This document shows, piece after piece, positions 17,822 through 27,054 of a stretch of DNA of 64,000 nt (within the stretch, counting starts at the first letter, position 1; each line of letters opens with the position of its first letter). This DNA is from Desmonostoc muscorum FACHB-395 (GTDB lineage: Bacteria; Cyanobacteriota; Cyanobacteriia; Cyanobacteriales; Nostocaceae): the NCBI RefSeq assembly GCF_014698035.1, contig NZ_JACJSF010000006.1:124001-188000 (forward strand). The letters are read 5' to 3'. The position numbers and the translations under genes were made by a program. Under the pieces are notes generated by a model. It was not told the DNA's origin. It was given only the letters and a program-made list of their open reading frames with translations, and searched no databases.

Positions 17822-20536
17822 TTAAAACACGTACAATTCTGTACCGTTAGTCCCGTTGTTGGCGGTGAAGAACAGCCGTGTACCAACGACAGTCAGTCTG
17901 CCAGGGTTAGCATTTCCTGTAGCGTTAATGTTGCTAACCTTGCGAGTATTGGCAGTGGTGCCGTCACTGAACCACAGCTCCCTGTTGCTGCCATCAGAAG
18001 CGGCAAAAGCCAGGGTGCCATTGAAATTAACGAGACTAGTGGGAATACTGTTGTTGGGCTGGTTATTTCCGTCTGTACCAGTCCAAATATCTTTGACAAC
18101 ATTAGTAACTGTGCCATCAGTTTTCCACAATTCCAGACCAGTTACTGGGTCGTTACCAACAAAGTAGAGAATATTACCAGCAGCAGTTAGAGAGAAAGAA
18201 CCTAAACCAACGTTAGGTGCTTGTCCATTGGCTCCGATAATGACGGTTCCGTTAAGTGTGCCATCACTCTTCCACAGTTCCAAGTTGAAGTCATTGTCAC
18301 TATCTGTAACAAAATACAAGGTGTTGCCAACGGCTGTCAGATTTGCCGGCGCGAACCCATTGTTACCGGGTGTAATATCTTTCAGCAAGCTAGCTGTTGT
18401 ACCACTTTGATACTTCCAGACCTCAAAGCCACTTGTACCATTGCTGGCAGTGAAGTAGAGTGTACTACCTACCACGCTGAAGTCTGCGGGATATGATTGA
18501 GTAGCTCCTCCGACACTAATAACTTGTGTGCCGCCAACAGTGCCATCAGTTGACCAAAGCTCAGTGTTATTTTTGGCTGTGAAAAAGAGCTTGCTATTAA
18601 AAGCAACGAAACTGGGAGTGAGTGATTGAGAACTACTGAAACCAGGGTTGACATCTACTAAACTGACGCTTGTACTGTTATAAACCCACAGTTTTTTGGT
18701 ATTGCTACTATCAACTGCTGTAAAGAAGAGTTTGTTACCAACGACAGTGAGATTACTTGGGTTAGAACTGCCAACATTCAGATTAATATCACTAATCCTA
18801 GTTACAGACGTGCCATTGTACTCCCAAAGTTCTGTGCCAAAGGTGCTGTCAGTAGCAGTGAAGTATAACTTGTTATTGAAAACAATCAGATCATCCGGGT
18901 TGAAACCAGTAGTATTAGTAATGCGAGTATTTGTAGTTCCATCACTCCTCCACAGTTGAATACCTGTAGTACCATCATTAGCAGTGAAGTACAAAGTGTT
19001 ATTCCAAGTGGTCAAGTTATCAGGGTCAGAACTACCAGAACCAGGATTTATTTCCAGTTGGCTAATTTGTGGTTGTGCCGTTATGTTCAGGTTGTAGAAA
19101 GTTTCGGCTGAACCAGAGGGATAGATGCGAATGTAGTATGTACCTGCACTCAGGGTGAGATTGCTGATGGTTTCGTTGCTGTTTCCGGTTTGATTAGATA
19201 TGGCTATTTGTGTATTAACGCTGTTAAATAGCCGTACATCTGCGTTGTCGCTCAAGCCAGAAAGGTTGAGATTAAAGGAACTAGTAGTATTTACATTGAA
19301 TTTATAGTAATCATTAATATCTATGCTGCCCACAAAATCATTACGGGAAATAGAACCGTTTAAAGTACCTAAATTCTGCGCTGTTCCTGAATCACTACCA
19401 CCTTGGTCTGGGCCTATGGTTTGGGCAACTACACTCAGAGTATAGTTAGCTGTTGTGGTAGTACCACCACGATTTACCAAAATGTTGTAAGTACCAGGAT
19501 TTAAGCTGCGGCGAATCGCATCTAGGGTTGTTCCCGATTGGTTGCTTGAAACAATACCTGCTCCATTTTGATTTTGTAGTGCTAAATTAGCGTCTGCTGA
19601 GAGTGATGTGAACCTGATATCAACTAAAGCAGTTGAGCCGAGAGTGAACTGGTAATAGTCTTGAGTATCGCTAGCGCTGACTAAATCTGAGATAGTGGCA
19701 GGAAGACCGATAGAAGTGGTAGTTGCTAAAGTGTTTCCTCCTTGGTCTGGGGGATCTACAGTAAAATTAACCTGCAAATTATAATTAGTTGCACTTGCGC
19801 TTGCATAGACTTGGAGATAGTAAGTACCTGCGGCGAGAGAACGATTAATAGAATCCTGGTTTGTACCTGTTTGAGTACTTGTACTTGTACTGGTAGGTTG
19901 GAGAGACTGTCCAGCGCTATTCAACAACTGTATGTCAGCATTACCACTTGAAGGATTGAGGTTAATACCAATAGTGCCATTATTATTTAAGGTGAATTTG
20001 TAGTAGTCGCTAGTATCTGTAACCAAGCCCTTATTTGTACTTGCGACAAAATCAGTTCCACTGTAGCCGGCGGCATTGACAGCTGCACTAATATCTCTGT
20101 TAGTGTTTGCCAGTGTAGTTGTGTTATCGGAGATGCCACTATCTTGAATAGCTTCGGCTGAGAGAGTAAGATTATAAGATGTACTAACTGCCGAAGTGAC
20201 TAAATCAATCCGAGCATAGTAAGAAGTGTTGGCAAGGAGAGTAAAACGTATATTTTCTGATGCGTTACCAGACAAGTTAGAAATAGCGATAATTTGATCA
20301 CTACTGTTTAGCAAGTATAGATTGGCATCACTATTTGCCACTAATCCGTCAAGGCTTAAGGTAACTATACTAGAACTGCTGGCAGTAAATTTATAGTAAT
20401 CTTTTGTATCAAGGCTGCTGAGAGAGTCTTGAAAGGTGTTGCTTGTACTGGTTAGAGAACCACCGATAAAAGTTGCAGTATTTAAAGCTGTGGCTGTTGT
20501 ACTTCCTGGATCGGTGAATCCTGAATAAGTTGGCAT
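17822..20536 (-). CDS. PPC-domain and ELWxxDGT-repeat surface/secreted protein
   Basis: 904 residues. Four bacterial pre-peptidase-C-terminal-like (PPC) modules occupy about residues 25-125, 160-255, 275-370 and 390-485. Each has a DYYKF/DYYQF strand and a TYYLQV/TYYIRI-type strand. From about 490 to the end there are eight ELWxxDGT-type repeats (LQLWRSDGT-like IQLWRSDGT, TELWEYNGT, KKLWVYNST, TELWSTDGT, FEVWKYQSGT, LELWKSDGT, LELWKTDGT, RELWFSDGT) and a final TELYVF, consistent with a beta-propeller. There is no N-terminal signal peptide, so export, if any, may use a C-terminal or non-classical route. It is Ser/Thr/Asn-rich and Cys-free. It lies upstream of the pilin-like gene in the same direction, 122 bp away, so it could be an adhesin of the same locus or simply a neighbour. 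Confidence 0.75.
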   Translation of the reverse strand: MPTYSGFTDPGSTTATALNTATFIGGSLTSTSNTFQDSLSSLDTKDYYKFTASSSSIVTLSLDGLVANSDANLYLLNSSDQIIAISNLSGNASENIRFTLLANTSYYARIDLVTSAVSTSYNLTLSAEAIQDSGISDNTTTLANTNRDISAAVNAAGYSGTDFVASTNKGLVTDTSDYYKFTLNNNGTIGINLNPSSGNADIQLLNSAGQSLQPTSTSTSTQTGTNQDSINRSLAAGTYYLQVYASASATNYNLQVNFTVDPPDQGGNTLATTTSIGLPATISDLVSASDTQDYYQFTLGSTALVDIRFTSLSADANLALQNQNGAGIVSSNQSGTTLDAIRRSLNPGTYNILVNRGGTTTTANYTLSVVAQTIGPDQGGSDSGTAQNLGTLNGSISRNDFVGSIDINDYYKFNVNTTSSFNLNLSGLSDNADVRLFNSVNTQIAISNQTGNSNETISNLTLSAGTYYIRIYPSGSAETFYNLNITAQPQISQLEINPGSGSSDPDNLTTWNNTLYFTANDGTTGIQLWRSDGTTNTRITNTTGFNPDDLIVFNNKLYFTATDSTFGTELWEYNGTSVTRISDINLNVGSSNPSNLTVVGNKLFFTAVDSSNTKKLWVYNSTSVSLVDVNPGFSSSQSLTPSFVAFNSKLFFTAKNNTELWSTDGTVGGTQVISVGGATQSYPADFSVVGSTLYFTASNGTSGFEVWKYQSGTTASLLKDITPGNNGFAPANLTAVGNTLYFVTDSDNDFNLELWKSDGTLNGTVIIGANGQAPNVGLGSFSLTAAGNILYFVGNDPVTGLELWKTDGTVTNVVKDIWTGTDGNNQPNNSIPTSLVNFNGTLAFAASDGSNRELWFSDGTTANTRKVSNINATGNANPGRLTVVGTRLFFTANNGTNGTELYVF

Positions 20537-21254
20537 AATAATAAGTTATCTATTATTTTTTATAAAATAAACAATTGTATTGGCTGAAATTACTTATAGC
20601 TTTGCAACTAATGCAAGTTTATTGCTATTAATCAACCACAAACTTTTTGTTACTTCTGACAAATTATTAAACTGTGTCGTGATGATGCACCTATTCAGAA
20701 GTATGGTTTTTCCTTTCGGAATTTAAGTGGTTGTATGTGAATTAGTTGATGTTAAATATTTCAAATTCTGATATTTGTTGTACCTAGGTTTCAAGTTTTA
20801 AACACACTGCTGAATCTTCATAGTCTTTCGTTAGCAGTCAATTTGCTTCATTTCAGCGAAAAATAAGTACTAGATGAGGAAAGTTATTGCCATTACGAAG
20901 TTGCTCAAACTTTTTGTAGCCAATTGTAATTTTGTTACAACTTTATAAATTCATCCACAAAAGAGTTATGTATTAGCTGTTGCTATGAAATTTTTAATGT
21001 TCTTTTGCATTTCTCCTTCAAACTTCACTGCAAATAAAATTTAACTCTTAGGTAAAAGATACTGCCTGCGTAGAAATACTTAATTTATTGATACTAATTG
21101 TTAAAAAACTAAATTATTTTCGAGAGATTTTTAGTATAAAATTTTTCCGGTTAGATCCTGATAGAGAGTATTTTAAAGGAGAATAATCGATAATACATAT
21201 CTGTTTTTTCTTTGCTAACTCTCTTATCCAAAGCATTTTTCACAGCATTACAAT
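20537..21254. other. Divergent promoter region
   Basis: 718 bp between the leftward fimbrial-type block and the rightward sensor kinase. It is AT-rich with no coding frame. TAAAGGAGAAT at about 21174-21184 looks like a ribosome binding site but lies about 70 bp from the kinase start with no open frame worth calling behind it. I see no clear operator. Confidence 0.4.
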
Positions 21255-22727
21255 ATGTTTCAAGCTACTCGTCGCCGTCTTGCCCTTTGGTATACTTCCG
21301 TCACTGCTGTATTACTACTACTGTTTGCCAGTAGCGTTTATTTATACGTCCGCAGTACACTGATTGAGCGCATTGACGATACCCTTAACCATGTAGTGGA
21401 AATAGTGGAGCGTTGTCTCACAACAAGCCCCTGTGCATCTAAGCTCATATTTGAGCCAATTGATGCTGATGCAGATAAATTTCGCATTAATAATCTAGAA
21501 GCCAGTTTTCCTGAGAATGCCGACACCGTAGAAGATGACCACATCGACCTTGAATGGTTTAGTCCAACTGGTGAATTACTTTGGTCAACGCTATCCGAAC
21601 CCCTAAATATTCCCATTCATGCCAACCGCACTGGTGAAACTGTGCGTGTAGTTAAGGGGGAGAGTGAAAATTCAAAGTTTAAGACGCAATTAATCGCGTC
21701 TCTACCCTCACCACTGTTATTACGGCAAGTTACCCAACGAGTGGAAGTGGGGCGGCAAGTATTGGGATATCTGCGTGTTAGCCATCCCTGGTTTGAAGTC
21801 ACTAAACCCAGTCGTGAGTTAATTTTTGATTTGGCGCTAGGTATTGGTTTAATGGTGCTTTCTGTGGGTGCAAGTGGGTGGTTTCTTTCAGGTAAAGCGA
21901 TGGAACCTGTAGGTGAATCTTATCAACGCCTCAAACAATTCACTGCTGATGCTTCCCACGAACTTAGAAGTCCGATTACTTTAATTCAAACAAATGTGCA
22001 AGTTGCCCTTGCTGACTTGGATTTAGCAGAGACAGAAACGACTAATTCTTTGCAGTATCGGCAACAGTTAAAGGTAGTAGAACGCTTAACCCAGCGTTTG
22101 GGGAAATTAGTCAATGACTTACTTTTCTTAGCACGACAGGATAGTGGGATTAGCAAAGATATTTTTTCACCTTGTCCGCTAGATGCCTTGCTGATGGAAG
22201 TGGTTGAAGAACAACAATTGTTAGTCCCTGAAAAAAAAATCGCCCTTTCTCTAGACTTAGTTGATCCTCCTGCCTCTGAAACTAACCCTGAATTATTGGA
22301 AAATTGGTTTACCTTTGTGGGTAATTGGGATCAACTGGTGCGCCTGTTCACAAATTTAATTGCTAATGCCTTGCATTACACTCCAACTGGCGGACGGGTG
22401 AATGTTGAATTAGCGCGGATAGAAGGAATAAATCGAGTTTCTGGACTACGTTATACCAGTGCCCAGTTGCAAGTTAAGGTGAGTGATACCGGAGTTGGAA
22501 TCCCAGCAGAGGCACTACCACGCTTGTTTGACCGCTTTTATCGGGTAGATCCAGCACGAACTCATACAACAGGGAATACAGCTACAGCTAGCGCTACTGG
22601 TTCAGGATTGGGATTAGCGATCGCTCAAGCTATTGTCGAACATCATCAGGGTCATATTCAAGTTGAAAGCACTCAAGGCATTGGCACAACGTTTACTGTG
22701 ACTTTACCGATAACTCTTGAGTCTTAA
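21255..22727 (+). CDS. Membrane sensor histidine kinase
   Basis: 490 residues. TM1 is at about 11-33 (LWYTSVTAVLLLLFASSVYL), the extracytoplasmic sensor at about 34-185, and TM2 at about 189-210 (LALGIGLMVLSVGASGWFLS). HisKA follows with ADASHELRSPITLI (phospho-acceptor His about 237), then the ATPase domain with N-box NLIANALHYTPTGG, G1 DTGVGIP, F-box LFDRFYRVD and G2 GSGLGLAIAQAIVEHH. The sensor region has two cysteines (ERCLTTSPC) that could pair. No response regulator is adjacent, so its partner must be encoded elsewhere. It is divergent from the fimbrial-type block; a regulatory link is possible but only inferred from position. Confidence 0.9.
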   Translation: MFQATRRRLALWYTSVTAVLLLLFASSVYLYVRSTLIERIDDTLNHVVEIVERCLTTSPCASKLIFEPIDADADKFRINNLEASFPENADTVEDDHIDLEWFSPTGELLWSTLSEPLNIPIHANRTGETVRVVKGESENSKFKTQLIASLPSPLLLRQVTQRVEVGRQVLGYLRVSHPWFEVTKPSRELIFDLALGIGLMVLSVGASGWFLSGKAMEPVGESYQRLKQFTADASHELRSPITLIQTNVQVALADLDLAETETTNSLQYRQQLKVVERLTQRLGKLVNDLLFLARQDSGISKDIFSPCPLDALLMEVVEEQQLLVPEKKIALSLDLVDPPASETNPELLENWFTFVGNWDQLVRLFTNLIANALHYTPTGGRVNVELARIEGINRVSGLRYTSAQLQVKVSDTGVGIPAEALPRLFDRFYRVDPARTHTTGNTATASATGSGLGLAIAQAIVEHHQGHIQVESTQGIGTTFTVTLPITLES

Positions 22728-23001
22728 ATCGCAAATTCAACAATTGTTTCCTGTGACAGATGTAGATAAGTGAATTTATTTACTAATTTATATACCATCA
22801 ATTGCATATTTAGCCATTAATTTGAAACTTTAGAATGAGATATTTATGTCTGCTAATCTATTATTTCTAAACCTCTAGCTAGAGAACAAAGCTTGAGTAT
22901 ATTGTTAAAATCTACGTGTTTAGATAACAGATTAGCCAACTAATTAAATTTGCTGGTTGAAAAATTTTTAAAGAAAGAAAAATTTAGATCAGGAGCCAAT
23001 C

Positions 23002-23736
23002 ATGAATATGAAGCGTCAAAACTTTCGTAAGTCTGCTGAGTTATTTGGTGCTATTTGTGGTGGATTAATGATTAGTCTGCCAGTAATTCCTCAAGCAATA
23101 GCACAACAATCAGTAGGACAAGAATCTACTCCGAAGATTAACCCCTGTCCGAGAATTTTCTACGAAGAACCACATAATAGTCGGGTTGTGGTACCACAAG
23201 GATGTCCTCCGAATGCACTAACTCAAAGACTAGCTGCTCAAGGGCTTCTTCCCACCTCTGCTACTCCATCACAAGAGCAAACAAGATTGGGTGTCGGCGG
23301 TGAATCTCCAGAAACAGGTGTCACACCACCACGCCCAGCCCCTGGAGATCAAACTCAACAGCCCTCACCAGGGGCAGTTTCGACCGATCGACCACAACAA
23401 CTACAACCACGACAAACTCCCAGCGCGACGATCGCACTGGCAAATGGTACAGTTAATATCAGATTGGTAAATGACACTGCGGCTAATGTAACTTTCCAAG
23501 TGATTGGCGATACGGCACCGCGATCGCTACAAGGTAAATCAAATGTAATATTGCAAGGTTTAAGGGCACCAGTAACGGTGACATTTGAACGAGAAGATGG
23601 TGGACAGTTGAGAGTGACTCCACAAGCTTCTTCAGAGCCAGGAAACTTAGAAGTTAGATTTAACGAAGCCACCAATGCAGCACAGGGCAGAAGTGCTATG
23701 AGAATTGAACGAAATGGTTCAGTCTTCTTAAATTAA
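23002..23736 (+). CDS. Secreted protein with Pro/Gln-rich linker, unknown function
   Basis: 244 residues, with start ATG 23002 preceded by AGGAGCC at a good distance. A signal peptide (AICGGLMISLPVIPQAIAQQ) precedes a segment with two Cys (NPCPRIFYEEP, VPQGCPP). A Pro/Gln/Thr-rich linker spans about 90-145. A C-terminal beta domain of about 95 residues follows (VNIRLVNDTAANVTFQVIGD, LRAPVTVTFEREDGGQLRV). It belongs to no family I can name. It follows the sensor kinase by 274 bp on the same strand but is probably independently transcribed. A terminator hairpin follows the stop. Confidence 0.65.
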   Translation: MNMKRQNFRKSAELFGAICGGLMISLPVIPQAIAQQSVGQESTPKINPCPRIFYEEPHNSRVVVPQGCPPNALTQRLAAQGLLPTSATPSQEQTRLGVGGESPETGVTPPRPAPGDQTQQPSPGAVSTDRPQQLQPRQTPSATIALANGTVNIRLVNDTAANVTFQVIGDTAPRSLQGKSNVILQGLRAPVTVTFEREDGGQLRVTPQASSEPGNLEVRFNEATNAAQGRSAMRIERNGSVFLN

Positions 23737-23754
23737 TCAAATTAAGTACGAAAG

Positions 23755-23779
23755 TAGGGGCGATTTATGCCCCTATTTT
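23755..23779. terminator. Bidirectional terminator between convergent genes
   Basis: TAGGGGC-GATTTAT-GCCCCTA (7-bp stem) followed by TTTT on the plus strand, and by CTTTCG on the minus strand. It lies 18 bp after the secreted protein stop and just overlaps the end of the TPR gene. A similar GTAGGGGCAAT...ATTGCCCCTAC palindrome is at 40436-40463. Confidence 0.65.
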
Positions 23780-24846
23780 CGCTGAAGCATTTTAGTTAGC
23801 TGATCTAGCAATTGCACTTCTTGCTTACTGTCTTCCAATGTCCGCGCCAGTATAATCGCCCTTTCGTAAAAATTACGGGCAGTTAGATAATTACCTTGTT
23901 GTTTGTATAACTGAGCGTAAGACTCAAAAGATTTTAATTCTTCTCGCAAATTTTGCAATTCTTTAGCGAGTGCTAAACGTTGCTCTAGTAAATCAAAAGC
24001 TCTCTCGTAGCGTCCAATAGCAGTGTGAGCTTTCACTAAACCGTCAATTGCCCGTAATTCATTGGTGCGATCGCGGTTAGTTTTAGCTGTCCGCATCGCT
24101 TCACCATAGGTAGCAATGGTATCTTGATAATTTCCCGATGCTCGGTAGGCATCACCTAAATTATTCAGGGTATTTGCTTCACCAATGGCATCGCCAGTCT
24201 GACGGCGGAAAATTAAGGCATTTTCATACAATTTAATCGCCTTGTTGTAATCTCCCAACCTAGCAGTTACCAAACCCAAATTGCTCAAAGACAGTCCTTC
24301 CCCTTCAATGTTTTTGACACCGTGAGCAATTGCGAGTGCATCTTCAACTGTTTTACCAGCAGCAGAAACTTCTCCTTGTTGCAGGAAAAATGTACCGATA
24401 TTATTTAGCACAAAAATCTGAGCTTGGAAGTCTTTCGTATCACGAGCGATCGCTAATCCTCGTCGTAAAGCATCTTCCGCCTCTTTTGCACTATCAATCT
24501 GGATATAAGCCTTTGCAAGCAAATTGTAAGTCAGACCTTGTGCTTTTAGGTCGCCAATTGAGTGATATAGTTCTAGTGCCTGCAAGCAAGATGCAATTGT
24601 TTTATCGGCATATCCTGAAGCGTATTGTTGTTGACCGATACGTAGAAAGCTATCTGCTTCATCTCTTGATTGTCGCCCAACAGAACTATTTAAAGGACGA
24701 TGGAGTTGTTGCGTAATATCAGCCGCACCAGCAGCTATAGGACTCAGCAAAAAAGTAAGCAGTAAAAAGCTGTGTAAAAGCACATGGGGACGATAAATCA
24801 CACCTACACAAACTAATTGCCTTGGAAATACAAGCCGTTGTTTCAT
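23773..24846 (-). CDS. Exported TPR protein
   Basis: 357 residues. The N-terminal hydrophobic stretch (LLHSFLLLTFLLSPIAAGAA) with an AxA-like end indicates export or anchoring. About six to seven tetratricopeptide repeats follow (e.g. YASGYADKTIASCLQALELY, LGLVTARLGDYNKAIKLYEN, LNNLGDAYRASGNYQDTIAT, QLYKQQGNYLTARNFYERAI), each with the usual small/large residue spacing. TPR arrays bind partner proteins; nothing in the sequence names the partner. It is transcribed toward the secreted protein gene and follows the sigma-like gene by about 100 bp, possibly in one transcript. Confidence 0.8.
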   Translation of the reverse strand: MKQRLVFPRQLVCVGVIYRPHVLLHSFLLLTFLLSPIAAGAADITQQLHRPLNSSVGRQSRDEADSFLRIGQQQYASGYADKTIASCLQALELYHSIGDLKAQGLTYNLLAKAYIQIDSAKEAEDALRRGLAIARDTKDFQAQIFVLNNIGTFFLQQGEVSAAGKTVEDALAIAHGVKNIEGEGLSLSNLGLVTARLGDYNKAIKLYENALIFRRQTGDAIGEANTLNNLGDAYRASGNYQDTIATYGEAMRTAKTNRDRTNELRAIDGLVKAHTAIGRYERAFDLLEQRLALAKELQNLREELKSFESYAQLYKQQGNYLTARNFYERAIILARTLEDSKQEVQLLDQLTKMLQRK

Positions 24847-24943
24847 AAAAATTACCCGTAAAGTTGCGGGTTTAAGTAGAAGGTCTAAGAAGAGTTTTAA
24901 GTTTATAAATTGAAGACAAAGAATATACGTGTTTACACTTAAG

Positions 24944-25573
24944 TTAGGATTGAGCTAAATCCTCCCCAAAGTATATGGCGCGGATATCTGTGGGTAATTT
25001 GTCCTCTAGCATACGATAGCCTTCCTGAAGAAAATTGGCTACTTCGTTGGGAGCGATCGCTTCTCCTTCTGCTTGCAGATAGGCAGCGATTCTTGTTTCG
25101 CTCCAGTGGAAAGTTTGAGCCATTAACACGATTAATCGTAAAACAGGGGGTAGTTGGTCTAATGCCTGTTGTACATAGCACCATAACGGTGGCGAAGTTG
25201 CTTGCAGAGAATAATGAATTGCTTCTGTGGGTGGTAGCTTAATTTCGTTAATACAGAAAGCTGTCATATTAATTAACCAATTTTGCATGGTTAAGGCTGG
25301 CTCACCTGATTCAGGGCTGGTTAAATTTAGTCCACCGAGTTCGTAATAGATGTGTCGCCAGGTGAGGGCAAACAGATAATCTGCTTGCACAGGCGATCGC
25401 GCCGAATGCCGAATTAAGGTATACACTATGGGGCTATAACGGCAAAAAATCACCGTAAAATACTTTCCAGCATCTGGATGGCGCTGAAACAAAGTCAGTA
25501 GTTCATGGTCACTGTGATGAAATAGCGACTTTACCAGAGGATGATTAGCTTCAGGAAAATGAGGAATTTGCAC
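24944..25573 (-). CDS. ECF-like sigma-70 family protein
   Basis: 209 residues. About 22-85 looks like sigma region 2 (SDHELLTLFQRHPDAGKYFT, FCRYSPIVYTLIRHSA, ADYLFALTWRHIYYEL). About 130-195 looks like region 4 (VQQALDQLPPVLRLIVLMAQ, FHWSETRIAAYLQAEGEAI, ANFLQEGYRMLEDKL), with the helix-turn-helix in the middle. No region 1 or 3 is visible, as expected for an extracytoplasmic-function type. The -10-recognition residues are divergent from classical sigmas. No anti-sigma gene is obvious; the TPR gene downstream is a weak candidate partner. It is either a true alternative sigma factor or a derived regulator. Confidence 0.65.
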   Translation of the reverse strand: MQIPHFPEANHPLVKSLFHHSDHELLTLFQRHPDAGKYFTVIFCRYSPIVYTLIRHSARSPVQADYLFALTWRHIYYELGGLNLTSPESGEPALTMQNWLINMTAFCINEIKLPPTEAIHYSLQATSPPLWCYVQQALDQLPPVLRLIVLMAQTFHWSETRIAAYLQAEGEAIAPNEVANFLQEGYRMLEDKLPTDIRAIYFGEDLAQS

Positions 25574-25770
25574 AAGTCTTTGAGTTGATAGTTGTTAAAA
25601 TAATTTTGGGAATTGCACTCCCGTAGTTAATCGCATAATATCTTGGTGTTGCCCAGTTTGTAGCCGAGACTCAGACAACTTGAGTTATTGATAAACTAGA
25701 AACAAGGACTTAATTTTAGTCTTAATCGACAATTATAAAATCGACTCCCCTATAGAATCCTTATTTGTTC

Positions 25771-26367
25771 ATGGTTATAGCAGTTAGTGCGATGTCGTTC
25801 CTCCTCAGTCCCCTTACTTTAGGCTCCTTTCTCCCTTCCTTGCCCTTGGATAGCCTGTTTTCCACCCAAGGCATTATGGTAATGCTGCTAGCAGCTTACG
25901 CTGGTGCGATGTGGATGTTCCTCACCAGCGCCCCAAAAGTACACACTGTCATGGTGTCAGATTTGGAGATTGCCCGACAGTTGTATGAAGGGCTGCTAGA
26001 TTTGCCAGCAGCTGAGGTGCCCTTGCACTATTACTACAACTACGAACAAACTATAGGCGCAACTGGGATTGATCCGCTATACATGTCTACAGGGCCGAGT
26101 TTGTCAAGCAAAATGATGAATAATGCTACAGAAGGGCTGTGGTATCAATTGAAGAAAAACACCCAGCTACACGTTATTACTGGTGCAAGTTTAGGTAGCA
26201 AAAATCAGCAACGCCACGTTTGCTTTGACCACGACTGCTTGGAAATGATTTTAATGCGAGTCGAAACGCGCGGTTTGAAATTCAAGATTCGTAACCAGAA
26301 GCCCCTGAACTTTTTGGTCAAAGACTATGAAGGGCGCGTGATTGAGGTGGCTGAGGTAGCGAATTAG
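25771..26367 (+). CDS. VOC (glyoxalase-like) domain protein with N-terminal membrane segments
   Basis: 198 residues from the ATG at 25771; a TTG at 25765 would add two residues. Two hydrophobic stretches are at the N-terminus (about 5-24 and 32-52, IMVMLLAAYAGAMWMFL). The soluble part begins KVHTVMVSDLEIARQLYEGL, a typical first beta-alpha unit of a VOC module. It closes RHVCFDHDCLEMILMRVETR...FLVKDYEGRVIEVAEV, a typical last unit. Metal ligands cannot be assigned with certainty. It is transcribed divergently from the sigma-like gene. A strong hairpin with a T-run follows. Confidence 0.65.
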   Translation: MVIAVSAMSFLLSPLTLGSFLPSLPLDSLFSTQGIMVMLLAAYAGAMWMFLTSAPKVHTVMVSDLEIARQLYEGLLDLPAAEVPLHYYYNYEQTIGATGIDPLYMSTGPSLSSKMMNNATEGLWYQLKKNTQLHVITGASLGSKNQQRHVCFDHDCLEMILMRVETRGLKFKIRNQKPLNFLVKDYEGRVIEVAEVAN

Positions 26368-26389
26368 TCATTAGATTTTAGATTATTTT

Positions 26390-26446
26390 AGATTGTGTGG
26401 TGCGTAGCTTGCGATCGTAGGCATTGCGCCACACAATCTTTTTTTA
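26390..26446 (+). terminator. Terminator hairpin with a dispersed repeat in its loop
   Basis: AGATTGTGTGG (26390-26400) pairs perfectly with CCACACAATCT (26429-26439) and is followed by TTTTTTT. The 28-base loop, GTAGCTTGCGATCGTAGG and flanking bases, is related to the GCGTAGGC...CATCGC dispersed repeat and can itself pair (TGCG/CGCA-like ends). It sits 22 bp after the VOC-protein stop. Confidence 0.7.
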
Positions 26447-26555
26447 AGTGGCTAGGCGTAAATAAATTAAAGTTTGTAGTAAGGACTTTAGTCCAGATAA
26501 ACCTTGCTATGAAAGATGAATCGGTCACTTATAGGGTTTTGCTAGGTAGAAACTT

Positions 26556-27035
26556 ATGACCCTTGAAAAGATGTACGCATCTCACCTTTATGAAACAGAT
26601 TTCTATACTTGGACTCAAGAGCAGGTTAGCTTGCTCAAAACTCAACAGTGGGATCAATTAGATACGGTTAACCTGATTGAAGAAATTGAAACTTTGGGTA
26701 GAAGAGAACGACAAGAATTGAGAAATCGGCTAGGAGTATTGTTAGGACACCTACTGAAATGGCAATTTCAACTCGAAAAACGTAGTAATAGCTGGTTGAG
26801 TACAATTCGGGAGCAACGTGTCCAAATTAAGCTGCTTCTGCAAGATAGCCCTAGTTTGAAACCCTATCTAGATGAAGTTTTCCTCAGCGTTTATGAATTA
26901 GGTTTGGCTTTAGCAATTCGAGAAACTGAGTTAGGTGAGCAAGTTTTTCCAGAAATCTGTCCTTATACTTTAGTCGAAACTCTAAATCCTGAATTCTTAC
27001 CAAATCTTAATCAGGTTGATGAGCAGGGCGAGTAA
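26556..27035 (+). CDS. DUF29 family protein
   Basis: 159 residues. The opening LYETDFYTWTQEQVSLLK and the core NLIEEIETLGRRERQELRNR, LGHLLKWQFQLEKRSNSW are the signature of DUF29, a family present in many copies in filamentous cyanobacteria. The protein is helical and soluble, with no signal peptide. The function is not established. It is convergent with the TPR-CHAT gene, whose stop lies 19 bp away. GTAGTAAGGACTTTAGTCC upstream (about 26476-26494) is a dispersed repeat shared with 33532-33578. Confidence 0.85.
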   Translation: MTLEKMYASHLYETDFYTWTQEQVSLLKTQQWDQLDTVNLIEEIETLGRRERQELRNRLGVLLGHLLKWQFQLEKRSNSWLSTIREQRVQIKLLLQDSPSLKPYLDEVFLSVYELGLALAIRETELGEQVFPEICPYTLVETLNPEFLPNLNQVDEQGE

Positions 27036-27054
27036 TTACCCAAATAATCTTTTA

